64,000 nucleotides of DNA from Cryptomeria japonica (Eukaryota; Streptophyta; Pinopsida; Cupressales; Cupressaceae), in contig NC_081410.1 in the NCBI RefSeq assembly GCF_030272615.1, positions 258,337,533-258,401,532 of the forward strand, read 5' to 3'. Shown in pieces: positions 53,086 to 63,606 of this stretch; position 1 is the stretch's first letter; the number at the start of each line of letters is the position of its first letter. The position numbers and the translations under genes were made by a program. The notes under the pieces were generated by a model. The model was not told where the DNA came from. It did no database searches and worked only from the letters and a program-made list of their open reading frames with translations.

Positions 53086-53951
53086 GTCTTTCCGCTTTCC
53101 TGTTTTAGTTTAGTTTATTTCCTATTTTGTTTTGGGACCCCTGTCAATTTGTAAGGAAGCTTGTGTGCTATGTGCGACACTTGTCTAATGTTACAGTTTC
53201 ACAACCTTTCGCTTCTAGGATCTTAGTTCGGGCAGGACACTTGATTATTGGAGCGCCCCATCATGAGGTCGGATTGATCTAGATAGCCTTTCTTTGCAAG
53301 ATCTTGTTCTTGTCAAAACCTATCCCCGGCATCGTGATTACTGCACAAATACATTTTAAAATCGCATACAATTAGTTGTTCGTCAAAGGGACACTACGTC
53401 AACGATAAGGTCCGAAGCTCTGCTTCAGTGACCACCGTTACGCTCAATCCTACGTAGGCTTCACTGCCTACTATGCCAAACAAAAAAAAAGAGAAAAGAA
53501 TCAAGAGTGAAGATGCTTAAAAATCAACTTGATATCAAGCATAAAATTGGCAAATGGGAATGCAGGCATCTCTGCCGATATCGAACAAAAAGTAATTTTT
53601 TTCTTACCGGAAACAGAGCAATCTCTGTGAGCTAACAGGCGATAACTCTGTCAGGGCTATGAACACTTGCTGGCAGCGGGCCTGTATCCAGGTTGCTTTT
53701 GAAGTATCAGCTCGCTGGACAACTTGATATAGTGAAACATTGATGCCTCAACTCTTTCTAAGTTGGAATAAACTTCACTTGCACACACTGGTTAATCCGA
53801 TTTTCGTGTGATTCGATATCACCCATAACATTATCTGCTTTTGAAAGACCTTTTCAAGTCTAAATTGTGGTGGTTAACCAGAGATTCTAAGTTCGGTCCA
53901 GACTTACGTCCCCGAAATGACTGGAAGCATTTCTCCAACAAAGTTGCCATT
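53086..53951 (+). other. E2 3' untranslated interval
   Basis: 866 bp without recognisable coding. A purine run aaaaaaaaagagaaaagaa lies at 53482-53500, 450 bp before the LTR. The bases just before the 3' LTR (aacaaagttgccatt) are not a polypurine tract. Confidence 0.7.
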
Positions 53952-55739
53952 TGTTGTGCATTGCACACGCTCCCTGTCACCAACAGGGTCCCCCTCTTGT
54001 TGGTTTTTAGCTTTCGCCCTGTTGAGTTCTGCGCAAGGTGTCTCGCGTCTTTTTTGAGTGCCCATAATCAGTCCAAAGGACAATGTTGTCATAAGCGCAA
54101 GCCTGGGAATCTGCAAGGTGAGTTTATCGCTCAAGTTGAAAACTTTTCAAAAATCGCTTAAACTGAAGTAAACGCCGAAGTCTGAAACTTTTTACAAATG
54201 TCCTTTTTCGACTTGCAAAATCGCCTAAGTGAGAGTCAAAAGCTTGCAAAAGTTGTCTAAATGCCAAATTTCACCAAAAGTAAATGTGAAAAAAGAGTTA
54301 AACTTTGCAAAAGTGGTATAAGTCCCGAACTTCGGCGCTACTCAGTGAAACGTAAAAAAGGAAGTTGAACTTTGCAAAAGGGGCCAAACCCCCGATTCTC
54401 GCCAAAAGAGATATATATGCAAAAAAGTAAAAAGTTTGCAAACTGGTATAAAACGCCGAACTTCAGCATAAGAGGTTAAAGAGTCAAAGTGTAAAAGTTT
54501 GCAAAGTGGTATATTTCCACGAACATCAGCGATAAAGCACGGAATTTTTAAAAGTTTGCAAAGTGGTATATTTCCCCGAACTTCAGCGATAAAGTGCGGA
54601 ATTTTGTAAAGCTTGCAAAGTGGTATAAAACGTCGAACTTCGGAATAAGAGGTTAAAGAGTCAAAGTGTAAAAGCTTCCAAAGGGGCCATAAAGCCCGAA
54701 CTCTACACCAAAGACTAAAACGCGAAACTTTTTAAAGTTTGAAAAAGCTCCAAAAACGCCAAACTTCAGCGATAAAGCGCAAGAGTCAAATTTTAAAGCT
54801 TGCAAAAGAGGCCAGAAACCCGAACTTCGGCGACAAGGGGAAGAATTTCGAAAAATCGCGAAAGCCCAAATCCCCAAAATTCGACGGATGAGAAGAAAGT
54901 GTCCAAGCGTTTAAGGTTCGCAGTATCGCGGAACTCACCCAACTTTGGCGTAAAACATGAAAGTGCAAAAGGCGTCTAGAAACTTCAAAATCGCAAAAAC
55001 CTACCATTCCGCGTGAAAATCGCGAACAAATTTCAGACTTACGGAAAACGTCATTCTTTTTATGAATCACGAGCTGTGCATTTTATCTCTTTTCCAAAAA
55101 CGCAAGGCATAAGGTAGGGTGTTCGCATTTTATGCCCTCTATCCCGAAAATCGGCAGGCGGGTGAAAGTCCAAGTTGGGAAAGGGCATTTTCAAATTTAA
55201 AAAAAAAGGAAAACCAACCCTGCAGGCCGGGTTTGTGCGGATTGACAACTTGTTTGCCAGGTAAGCTTGCATTGTCTCCCTTGGAATCATTTGAAATATA
55301 TGCAAGATTGGTTAGATGTGTTTATACAAAATTGATTAAATGATTAAATCCCGTAGACCGCATCTTTTACCTTTCGAAAGGCATCAAGCAAAGCAACAAA
55401 ATCAGAGTCTGTCCAAAAGGTTAACCAGGAATGCAAATTTCAGACTTAGGGAATTTTGAACCTCATCCATTTTTGAAAAAACTAATCTTAAAGACTAAGT
55501 GCAAATTTAGCAATCATTAAACACCCAAGTCCTTGAACCGCAATCGAGTAGTAAATTTTAAAGCGGGGAGCTTAATAACATTCCATGCCCAAATTAATCA
55601 GGCTCTTTTACTGAAGCATCGTGCTTTTTTAAAATTTCGGTTTTTCCATTGATCCTTATGCACTAACATATCCCTTTTAACTAACCTGTTTTGTTTCCTT
55701 CATCTTGTCTCATAATCCGCGTCCGGTTGTGCAGAATAG

Positions 55740-58700
55740 ATGCCTAAATCTGCAGTAGAATCCTCAAAGACACCTGGTGCAGCCGAAACATCTCGGGCTT
55801 CTAAATCAAACATCCCTCGCAAAGGCGAGAAGACGAAATACCAGTACCAGAGAGGAGGACCAAGGGAGTGAAAGGTCCAAAGCATATGGGAAAACGTAGG
55901 TGTTACTGACTTAGGCAACATTGACATTCAACTTTTCAAAGACCGTGTATTTTCCCATAACGCCTATGGCAGGCCAAGGCGGATGATGGAAAGTGGCATC
56001 GCCCAGGCAACAGGATTTCCTCCATCAGTGCAGAATTACGAGCTAGTAGTTGAGGCTGCCCGACATTATCAGCCAGATACCAGATTAGTGGTTCTTGAGA
56101 ATATGGTCCTAGCTGACTTCACACCTGAGGCCATTGGCGATGCATTCAACATCCCCTTCCCGGATAGCCCCATTGTGACAACCATAGATGAAGCACAAGT
56201 TGCATATGACATGAACCCTGCTAAATGCAAGACATTGATAAACGAGGAATGGTATAAGGAGAGAAGGCCTCCGAGTATTAGAATTGGGAAAAAGACCCCC
56301 AAAAGTGACTTTCACAATGAGCATGGAGATATGGTCACCTTGCTCAGCCGGGTTATGGGACTCCCTCAGTCTAACCTTTTTGAAGAGTGGATGTTCTATT
56401 TCACGGAGTAGGTCTTCGTCGGGAAATCCAAGTTCGACTGGGCCCAGATCATCAGTGACAATATCAATACGCAATTGCTCAAGCTTGAGGAGAAAAAGCA
56501 CTTCACCATGACCTCTTACCTAGTTTATATGTTCGCCCGACACCAGCCACTGCCAGGGTTAATCAAGAAGGGTGAAATCGGGAACGGGCCCAATCAAGTA
56601 AAGGTGTACGACTGCTATCCTCAACTACATTATCATGACATAGCTCAGAGGGAAAAGAACAACCCTGCTTCTACTATTGGTTAGTATGAGCGTGTCAATG
56701 ACGCCTTCACAATGCGCCTAGTCAGGCTGATGCAGGGGGGATTACACATAACGCTCTCAGAGCAGGCTACCATTTTGGTACAAAGGTACGGCGCCTGGTT
56801 TATTCAATTTCCTAGGTTCTCTATATCCGGATAGCCATCTTTGAAGGACCTCCATTCCAACTTCCACGCTATACAACCAACAAAATAATTCTTCTGGAAG
56901 TTGCAAGGCAAGCACATCCAGCGAGCAGTTTACTCAGAGACAAGAAGTAGTCCGGGTTCACCTTCCCTATGATTTTGGGTAACCTCGACGTTCATTTAAA
57001 GAATGCAGCACATGCCGATGAGTCACTTGCTGAGTTAAGAACATTTCCCAAGGAAATGTTTTGATCATGACAATTTGGCAAAAAGAGCCTATGGCAGGCA
57101 CTACAGAGAAAAGGAATCAATTGAAGACTATTGGAAGAATTGTTCTGATGACTATGAGGTCCGATGGCGTGAATATTCAAGTTTTAAGTGTGCAGCAAAT
57201 GTGACTTTATGAATACCGTCGGGTCCCGGATCAGGTAACAGATTCTGGAAATTTCTTATAGGTTCGGGATTTTGAAGCAGTAAGGAATCTCTTGTCGAGC
57301 ATCAATTTGTCACAAGATCCAATTACTGATTTTCAGGCAGTTATGGCAGCCCTGGGAAGGTACACCAATCAATGGTTATACCAGCAAATTGACAGACTAA
57401 CCCATGAGGAAGTTCAATTCACATACCATATGATGGGTAGTCTTGATTCTCAGTCCTCGGAAGATGAGGGAACCTCAAGTGCACCAAAGGAAGAGGTTGA
57501 GAGGCCCGAAAAAAGAAAGAAAGCCAAAGCTAGCAGAGGGAATCGGACATCAAAAAGAACTAGAAGGGAGAAGATCCCTAATAGAAGACCAGAAGTCACT
57601 TCATCATCCAAGGACCCCAGTTCCGATGATGATGTAGTTGAACTTGATTATATACCTGCTCCGCTCTCCCAAAGCGATGTTGATGCATTTGAGGCTGATA
57701 ATCCTCCGGCACAAGATGAGCTAAATATAGAAGTGAGGATCATTGACTCTAGCGAACCTGAAAACCAAGTTGAGGAAGGAGAAATTCCGTTCAATCAAGA
57801 GGCTGATGTACATGAATTCACCCAACAGAGTCGGCACGAGTTGCAACTGCATAGTACCGGCAAAGATGACACCACCGTCGAAGGAGAACGAAGGGCGGAT
57901 AAGACCCATGAGCCCGACAGAACTAAGGAGCACCCATCACATGGGGATACCCAACAGTTGTTCAGTGAGGTAGGGGAGAACTCAGCTATAAGCAAAGGAC
58001 TGGACACTTCCTCTGCTCCTCCTATAACAGATCAGTTACAGATATGCAATGAACCAGCTGAAACCTTTAAAGAGCAGAGTGGGAATTTGACCATAGCATC
58101 TGGGCAGACCATACCTCAAGACTGGTTAGTTGCTCGTGCACAGCGGAAGGCAACCACCAAGCCACCTATCGACTTGGATGATATTTTTCCTCGCATAGGG
58201 GAACAAAGTCCAAAGGGAAGAAAAGGCCTAAGACCTACTCCCGAATCACCAAGGATGAGCAGAGGAACCGCACCATCAATATCGCTACCCCGCCTATCGA
58301 TAAGCCAACTAATCATTAAAGAAAGGGGAGAGCTAATCATTGAGGATGTAAAGGAAATGGCCCACCACCGAGAGACCATTTTGGTCAAACTATTCGAAGT
58401 AAAGCAGGAATGCATCAGGGCTCATGAGGTCGCTGCTACAACTCTTCCCCTCATGAGGGCTCTTTTCTGGACCTATGAGCAGATTCCTACATTGTCTGCC
58501 ATCCTGGATCCCTTTAACGTCAGCACTTTTAAAGAATTGTACTGGACCATCAGCATGAAGAATGACACAAAGGGCACCATTAACAAAGAGAAAGAGACAT
58601 GTGAGGAAATTTTGAGAGACATGAGGGACCTTGGTGGAAGGATCCTCCCATCAATGGTTTTGGGTTAGAAAAATAGTTTGTCCGATGACCAAGTGCAGCC

Positions 58701-59043
58701 GGACTGGGAGGATAGATTGAGGATGGATAAGATCGCCTACTCTACAGAGGACCTGGAGTTCGCCACTGGGTTATATTCAGACATTTTGTATTTTGAAGCT
58801 CATCGGTCCGACTAGAAGGACTGATTAAAGCATGTAGATCGTCATTTGGAGGGCATGCAATATAAGATACGTCATCCTCCTATGCCCCAATTCATGGTGT
58901 CGTTCCAGCTGTGCATCAAATTTCAAGAGTATGTTCGGGCAGTTCGTGCGGCAGGCCGGGACCTCTGGAAAGAATATCTGCATGCCGAGGATGAATTTCT
59001 AGAAATGGGAGCTGCAGCAGAAAAGGAAAAGGTGCCTTCATAA
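55740..59043 (+). pseudogene. LTR-encoded protein of E2, copy in the 3' LTR (broken)
   Basis: Same gene as 41651-45269. Here the codons at 55842, 56733, 56763 and 57955 are CAG where the 5' copy has TAG, while 56409 is TAG where the 5' copy has CAG. Stops shared by both LTRs (TAG after YTIG/STIG near 56685, and TAG near 57259) must predate this insertion, so the parent copy was already defective or these sites lie in spliced sequence. A long open run at 57292-58668 carries the basic stretch, the acidic linker and LPLMRALFWTYEQIPTL. About 304 bp with the coiled-coil is deleted. The frame ends at 59043 with EKEKVPS as in the 5' copy. Confidence 0.8.
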
Positions 59044-59318
59044 AGTGCATAATTCTTTTAAAGTTTAAAAAGACACTTTTGGCCATAAAGTTCATGTCTA
59101 ACTGCCAAGTGAGTTGTAAATTTTGAGCTCCCTGCATGTGCACTTTTTGAGCTGCTTTTGGGTAGTTATTAATTGCCTTTTTAGGTAGTTATTGTTCCTC
59201 CTTGGGTAGTTGTTGATATTTTACCTCCTATTTATGGGCATGGGTACTATGTTGTATTGATGAATCTGGGCCACTTGTTTTGTTTTAATCTTGGCCATTC
59301 ATCTGAGTTTTGAAACTC

Positions 59319-59327
59319 TATTTAAAG
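59319..59327 (+). promoter_or_regulatory. TATA-like box after the LTR gene, E2 3' LTR
   Basis: Same TATTTAAAG as at 45545-45553, conserved between LTR copies together with the following aaggggt.ggtttcccttat. Confidence 0.55.
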
Positions 59328-60156
59328 GGGTAGGTTTCCCTTATTTTTGTAAGAAGTCTAAGATTGTTGCTGAAGCTCTGGCGAAATTTATGCAGAATTA
59401 ATGGAAATTAAAGCTGTTTCATTTCTTTGTGAGTGCATGGTCTCCTTTCTTCACCATTTAATATTCTTGTTATGTCTTTTGTTTTTAGATAGTATTTTTA
59501 GAATAATATTTGATAGAAGCCTTGGTGTTCATACCATTAAGGATTGGCTGATTGTCACTCCCCCTGCACGGTTAGTCTGAACCCATTTCTGTGCTCAGTT
59601 CAGTTGTTAAACATCAAGTGAATGTATGTCAAATTCTGCATTTATGTTTAGTAGCATGAAAATTCAGTTCCTTTTGAAGATTGCACTAGATTTTACAACA
59701 TTGTGCTTTATTAGCTAATAATGTTAAATCTAGTTTTTTGGAGGTTTCTGTCTGTTTTCCTGGACATGTTATCTTAAGATAAATTAATCAGATTTTCTCT
59801 CTCTTTACCCCTTTCTTTTTTTCCCCCTTTTTTTAATCAAGAAGAAACCATACAGTCAAGCTGAGATAATATCAATCTAGGTGAAATCAAATGATATGGG
59901 ACTGTTAAACTTTAGGGAACTCGCTCGAAGCCAACCGTCTAACCTTATGTCCCCTTTGTGTTTCCAGCAAAACACATCAAACCACTAAGCTATCCTGCAG
60001 TCAAGACCTGACAACCGAAACATTGAGGTAATCCCCATTGATCAATTAAAAACAGCACTAGGGATTTCCTTATTTCAAGAGAGGATAGGATTCTTAGTAT
60101 TCTATTCTACATTGGCCGGATGGGACCGTAGTAATGCGATTTCAGACACGTCAACA

Positions 60157-60418
60157 CTATGTAATCAGCAATATGAATATAAACAACAACAAAAAAAAAT
60201 TTCTACAAATCATGGGTTAAACTCTATTTTAGTTGCTCTTTATATCTCTATGCTATGGAAAAGCCCTTAAGTTTTATAGAAAAATAGTTTTTTTCTCTTT
60301 TTCTACACTTTTTTATGGTTTTTTTTTAAATCTAATTTTTCCCAATTTTTTCCCCATTTTTTCAAAAGATCTTATACTTTTGGTTTGCCGATTTTTTCCC
60401 CAAATGATTTTTGCTACT
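60157..60418 (+). repeat. Host tandem unit 2, last piece
   Basis: It begins with the right TSD of E2 (ctatg) and matches unit 1 at about 21952-22196: cagcaatatgaatataaac, tcatgggttaaactctatttt, tctctatgctatgg and gattttttccccaaa. It ends at gatttttgctactatgag, the same point where unit 1 meets unit 2 near 23098. Confidence 0.85.
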
Positions 60419-60863
60419 ATGAGTGGAAGAACTTACCAAAACTATTGTAGGACAAAGACAAAGGCAAAGAGAACCAGATTATACAAATGAAGAAAGAGAG
60501 CAAGGAGGAGAAATCTAAGAATGTGATTCATTATTTATTCAACAAGAGAAGGAAGAGGAAGTAGAGACAATACATCAAAGAAAGAATGATTAGGGCATTA
60601 GACGGAAGGAATGACAAAATAAAAGTTAAGTTTCAGAATATGGAGGTAGTCTAAAACTAGAGGAGTTTGATAGATTGATTGAATAGTTTGGAGAAGTTAT
60701 TTGAATAGAAAAGTATGGTAAAGTAGAAGAAAATAAAATTTGCATCATCCAATATGGTGGAAGAAGTAACTTCTAGAGAATGGTTTCGGAATTGCCAAGG
60801 AGGATTTCAAAGAGGTAGAGGCTATGGTGGTGATATGTGAGTCCAAATTGGTAACGTGAATAA
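60419..60863 (+). pseudogene. Decayed gypsy gag-like fragment
   Basis: Broken frames give KLEEFDRLIE followed by an EKYGKVEENKIC-like region, resembling the conserved gag segment with a GGL..EEF.DWL ... E..KVKL pattern. Upstream is a Glu/Arg-rich stretch. There are many stops. The sequence is interrupted at 60864 by hAT C and seems to continue after 63606. The assignment is tentative. Confidence 0.35.
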
Positions 60864-61099
60864 TAGAAACGGGACTCGCCCGGACTCGCCTAAACTCGGC
60901 GAGTCCGAGTCCAAGTCATGCTCGCTATAATGTCCCTACTAATTAGAGATCATTAACCTGCAAAACAGATTGTTAGGATACAACATATACATATATATAA
61001 GCCATTTTCTAATTTGCAATCTATCTTTAATACTTAATTAACATGATCATAATTTTCATCTAATAAAAAGGATACGAATGCCATACGAAAGTATGTCCT

Positions 61100-61420
61100 T
61101 AGGCGGCCGTGAAGCTCGCCTTCTTGGAACCCCTTGGTTCCAAGCCCTTCAGGAAATCGAAGAGGAGTTCGAATCCTGTCTTGGGTGTAACCTCTTCCCC
61201 CAAGCCCTTCAAGGAAGACCCTTGTCTATTCCTTGCCTTGGGTGATGTCTTCATCATCCAAGTCCTCAGAGGGGATCGGCCTGACCTTTGAGTCCTGTCT
61301 TGGGTATAACCTCTTACACCCAAGCCAACCAAGGAAGACCCTTGCCTTTCCTTGTCTTGGGTGATGCCTCCACCATCCAAGTCCTCAAAGGGGATTGACC
61401 AGATCCTCCTCTTCTTGGTT
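61100..61420. repeat. 119-bp imperfect tandem duplication inside hAT C
   Basis: tcctgtcttgggtgtaacc at 61174 recurs as tcctgtcttgggtataacc at 61293. Both are followed by ccaagcc, aaggaagacccttg, ccttgggtgatg or tcttgggtgatg, and ccatccaagtcctca-like text. Open frames exist through it on the minus strand, but they translate the repeat and show no known domain. Confidence 0.8.
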
Positions 61421-62001
61421 GGGTTTAGTCAACCAAGCCATACATTTGTATAACAGTTTCAGTTCATAAACTATTCCTTGGATTAACATGAATTCTTAAT
61501 GTATTCTTAAATTAATATATACATCAATATGATTTTCCATCTTTTACATATGCAATTACATTCCTTAAAATACCCTTGTATTCATAATCCTTCTTAATAT
61601 ACAAACTTATGTATACAAATGTATACAACAATTACAAGATTATATCTTTACCTATTTTTAATGACTAGTGAATATTATACATTAGTATATGTATAAATAT
61701 CCACTAGACTATAATTTACATCATCCATTAATGAACCTTATTCATTATCTATTATTCATTAACTAATATTAACTAATATTAATGAACCTTAATAATTAAC
61801 ATCCTCTATTACTATTAGTAAGGATGAAATTTCGTATCCTATACTTATATTATTTAATATAAGTGGGAATTTGATTTCTTACCTCCCTCCGCGGTCTGCT
61901 ATTCCTTCCTTTCTTCCACAACCTCCTCCTTACTCCCTTCCCTGCCTTACTGCTGCCTCCTTTATAACCCATGAGGGGTTGTGCCCCTCCACGGGCCCCT
62001 T

Positions 62002-62067
62002 CCGCATGAAGGGGTGCGGGGGTGATCGCAGCCTAGGCTGCAGTTACCCACGCACCGCTTCATGCGG
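62002..62067. repeat. 66-bp near-perfect hairpin (32-bp arms, 2-bp loop)
   Basis: The arm starting ccgcatgaag (62002-62033) pairs with the arm ending cttcatgcgg (62036-62067), with about 26 of 32 positions complementary and the centre gcagcc-ta-ggctgc. It lies in a GC-rich island within AT-rich sequence, inside hAT C. Confidence 0.85.
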
Positions 62068-62674
62068 AGGTAACCCAGCCCCATGCGGGTTTATCTTATG
62101 TTTAATATATAATGTATATTAAAATTTATATCTTGCTTCCTTTTTTTTGTATATTAAATATTAATTACGTTTCATTAAACGTATAAAATACTATATATTA
62201 TCTCCTTTCAATATATTAAATATTAATTATATTTCATTTTAAATATATATATTATTTCTTTTTAAATATAATAAATATTACATAATGTTTATATTACATA
62301 ACATTTCATTAAATATATTCAATATTACACATCAAAGTATATTTAAATATCTTTCCATTTCAATATATATTAATTATTTAAATAACATTTCCTTAAAAAA
62401 ATTAAATATATTTCCTTTTAATTTTCATAGATTACTTAGATTATTTATTTTAATTTATTCATTTACAATATCCTTACCCACGCAAGTGATTTTTACATCT
62501 CGTGATACCATAGGGGTTATCACACTCGCGGAGTCTCTGGGACTCGGACTTAGACTCGCCAATTTGGCGAGTTTGGCTCAAACTCGCCAAACTCGGCGAG
62601 TCCCGAGCCCCAAACTCAACTACTGGCTAGGTTAGTAAAATGACAAAAAAAATACATTTTAAAAAGTTTTTTTT

Positions 62675-63232
62675 AAATGAATGGTATCGTCTTTGTTCAC
62701 TACAACCTTCGCCTGAGAATGAGAAAAATTAGCGTTACAACATGTCAGCCAATTGAAAAATAACACCCGACACCTTTATTAAATAATAAGTTTTTTTGGC
62801 CTCGCGGGGCGCTGCCCCTTGACCTCGCCCTGTATCGCGACAAGGAGCGCGCAAGGGGCGCTGCCGCTTGACCTCACAAGGGGCGATGCCCCTTGACCCC
62901 ACCTTGGGGGAGCTACCCCCAAACCCTCGTCGAAAAATATGGGGGGAAACTACGTCGATAGAAGTAGGGAAAATTTAAGCTCCGAGTCTGACACTGATTG
63001 GATCGACCAGGTAGATATAGAGGCTGAGACTATAGCCATGGCAGAGGAGGAGCGGAGAGCACGAGCACAGACAGGAGATTCAAAGGCAGATAGTGACACG
63101 GATGTTCCTGATGTTGGTGAGCATGGCATGGTGTCACGAGGAGCGGCTATGGCTGTCGAATCATCCGGGACCTACCTTAGACGCCTTCGCAAGGGGCCGG
63201 GGCCGGAGGGTGCAGGCTCCTCTGAGCCATAG
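62675..63232 (+). pseudogene. hAT transposase C, C-terminal fragment
   Basis: Near 62690-62735 the frame reads VFVHYNLRLRMRKIS, the end of the hAT dimerisation domain (compare NLRLRIRK in hAT B). A GC-rich intervening block (62800-62930) made of gggcgctgccccttgacc-type repeats follows, possibly an intron. An acidic tail starts at the ATG at 62939 (DTDWIDQVDIEAETIAMAEE) and ends at a TAG at 63230-63232. The rest of the transposase is missing. Confidence 0.6.
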
Positions 63233-63489
63233 GCTTGTAGTTGTATTTACCTTTGGTATTTGTATGAAACATTTGATGATGATCATATGATGACATGGAT
63301 TTTTTATTCCATGAGTTTTGTAATATTGTATACATTTGACAATATTTATATATCTATGTTTGTTATTTCCTTCAGCTACAATTTGCGTTTATGCTTATGT
63401 GATTGAAGTATACTTGTGTATGTAATCAAATGAGCCAAGTTTGATGTATACTTGTGTATGTAATCTTTACAAATCTCTAAATTTCTTGA

Positions 63490-63596
63490 GTTTTTCACTT
63501 TCCCGAGTCCAGTCGAGTCTGGAGCCGAGTCTGACGCCGAGTCCCGAGTCCGACTCAGCCTTGCCGAGTCCGAGCCGAGTCCGAGTCCCGTTTCTT
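63490..63596 (+). repeat. Right subterminal cgagtc/ccgagt repeats of hAT C
   Basis: About ten copies of gagtc within 107 bp (cccgagtccag, gtcgagtctgg, gccgagtctga, gccgagtcccgagtccgac, gccgagtccgagccgagtccgagtcc). The left end (60871-60912) carries the same words in inverted and direct form. Probable transposase-binding array. Confidence 0.7.
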
Positions 63597-63606
63597 TGGT
63601 GAATAT

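Larger units (their letters stand above)
39902..60156 (+). mobile_element. Giant Ty3/gypsy retrotransposon E2 (20,255 bp), decayed
   Basis: The 5' LTR is 39902-46380 (6479 bp) and the 3' LTR 53952-60156 (6205 bp). Both begin TGTTGTGCATTGCACACG, and they end in CGTCAATA and CGTCAACA. TSD is CTATG (39897-39901 and 60157-60161). The interior has gag, protease, archaeal-type RNase H, RT, gypsy RNase H and integrase, all plus strand. The last 180 bp of the LTRs differ at about seven positions, so the element is much older than E1. Many in-frame stops are present. Domain order and LTR gene match E1, but sequences are far apart, so E2 is a separate family of the same type. Confidence 0.95.
53952..60156 (+). 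repeat. 3' LTR of E2 (6205 bp)
   Basis: It aligns to 39902-46380 throughout, including the repeat array (54130-54960), the LTR gene (55740-59043), the TATA-like box (59319-59327) and the terminal 800 bp. The largest difference is an interval of about 304 bp present at 44240-44543 and absent here at 58315/58316. TSD ctatg follows at 60157-60161. Confidence 0.95.
60864..63598 (+). mobile_element. hAT transposon remnant C (about 2.7 kb)
   Basis: The left end holds GAAACGGGACTCG (60866-60878) and the right end its reverse complement CGAGTCCCGTTTC (63582-63594), a 13-bp terminal repeat. The likely TSD is gtgaataa (60856-60863) against gtgaatat (63599-63606), 7 of 8, with a 2-bp uncertainty at the right terminus. 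Both ends and an inner block (62525-62630) are crowded with cgagtc/gactcg motifs. Coding is limited to a C-terminal transposase piece at 62675-63232. The rest (60900-62670) is AT-rich and noncoding. Confidence 0.72.

Noticed and set aside
53482-53500. Purine run as the polypurine tract of E2
   Set aside because: It is 450 bp upstream of the 3' LTR start. The LTR boundary is fixed by comparison with the 5' LTR and the TSD, so it cannot define the LTR edge.
61099-61380. Minus-strand 93-codon frame with internal similarity
   Set aside because: It translates a 119-bp duplication inside a hAT remnant and shows no domain; the plus strand is open there too.
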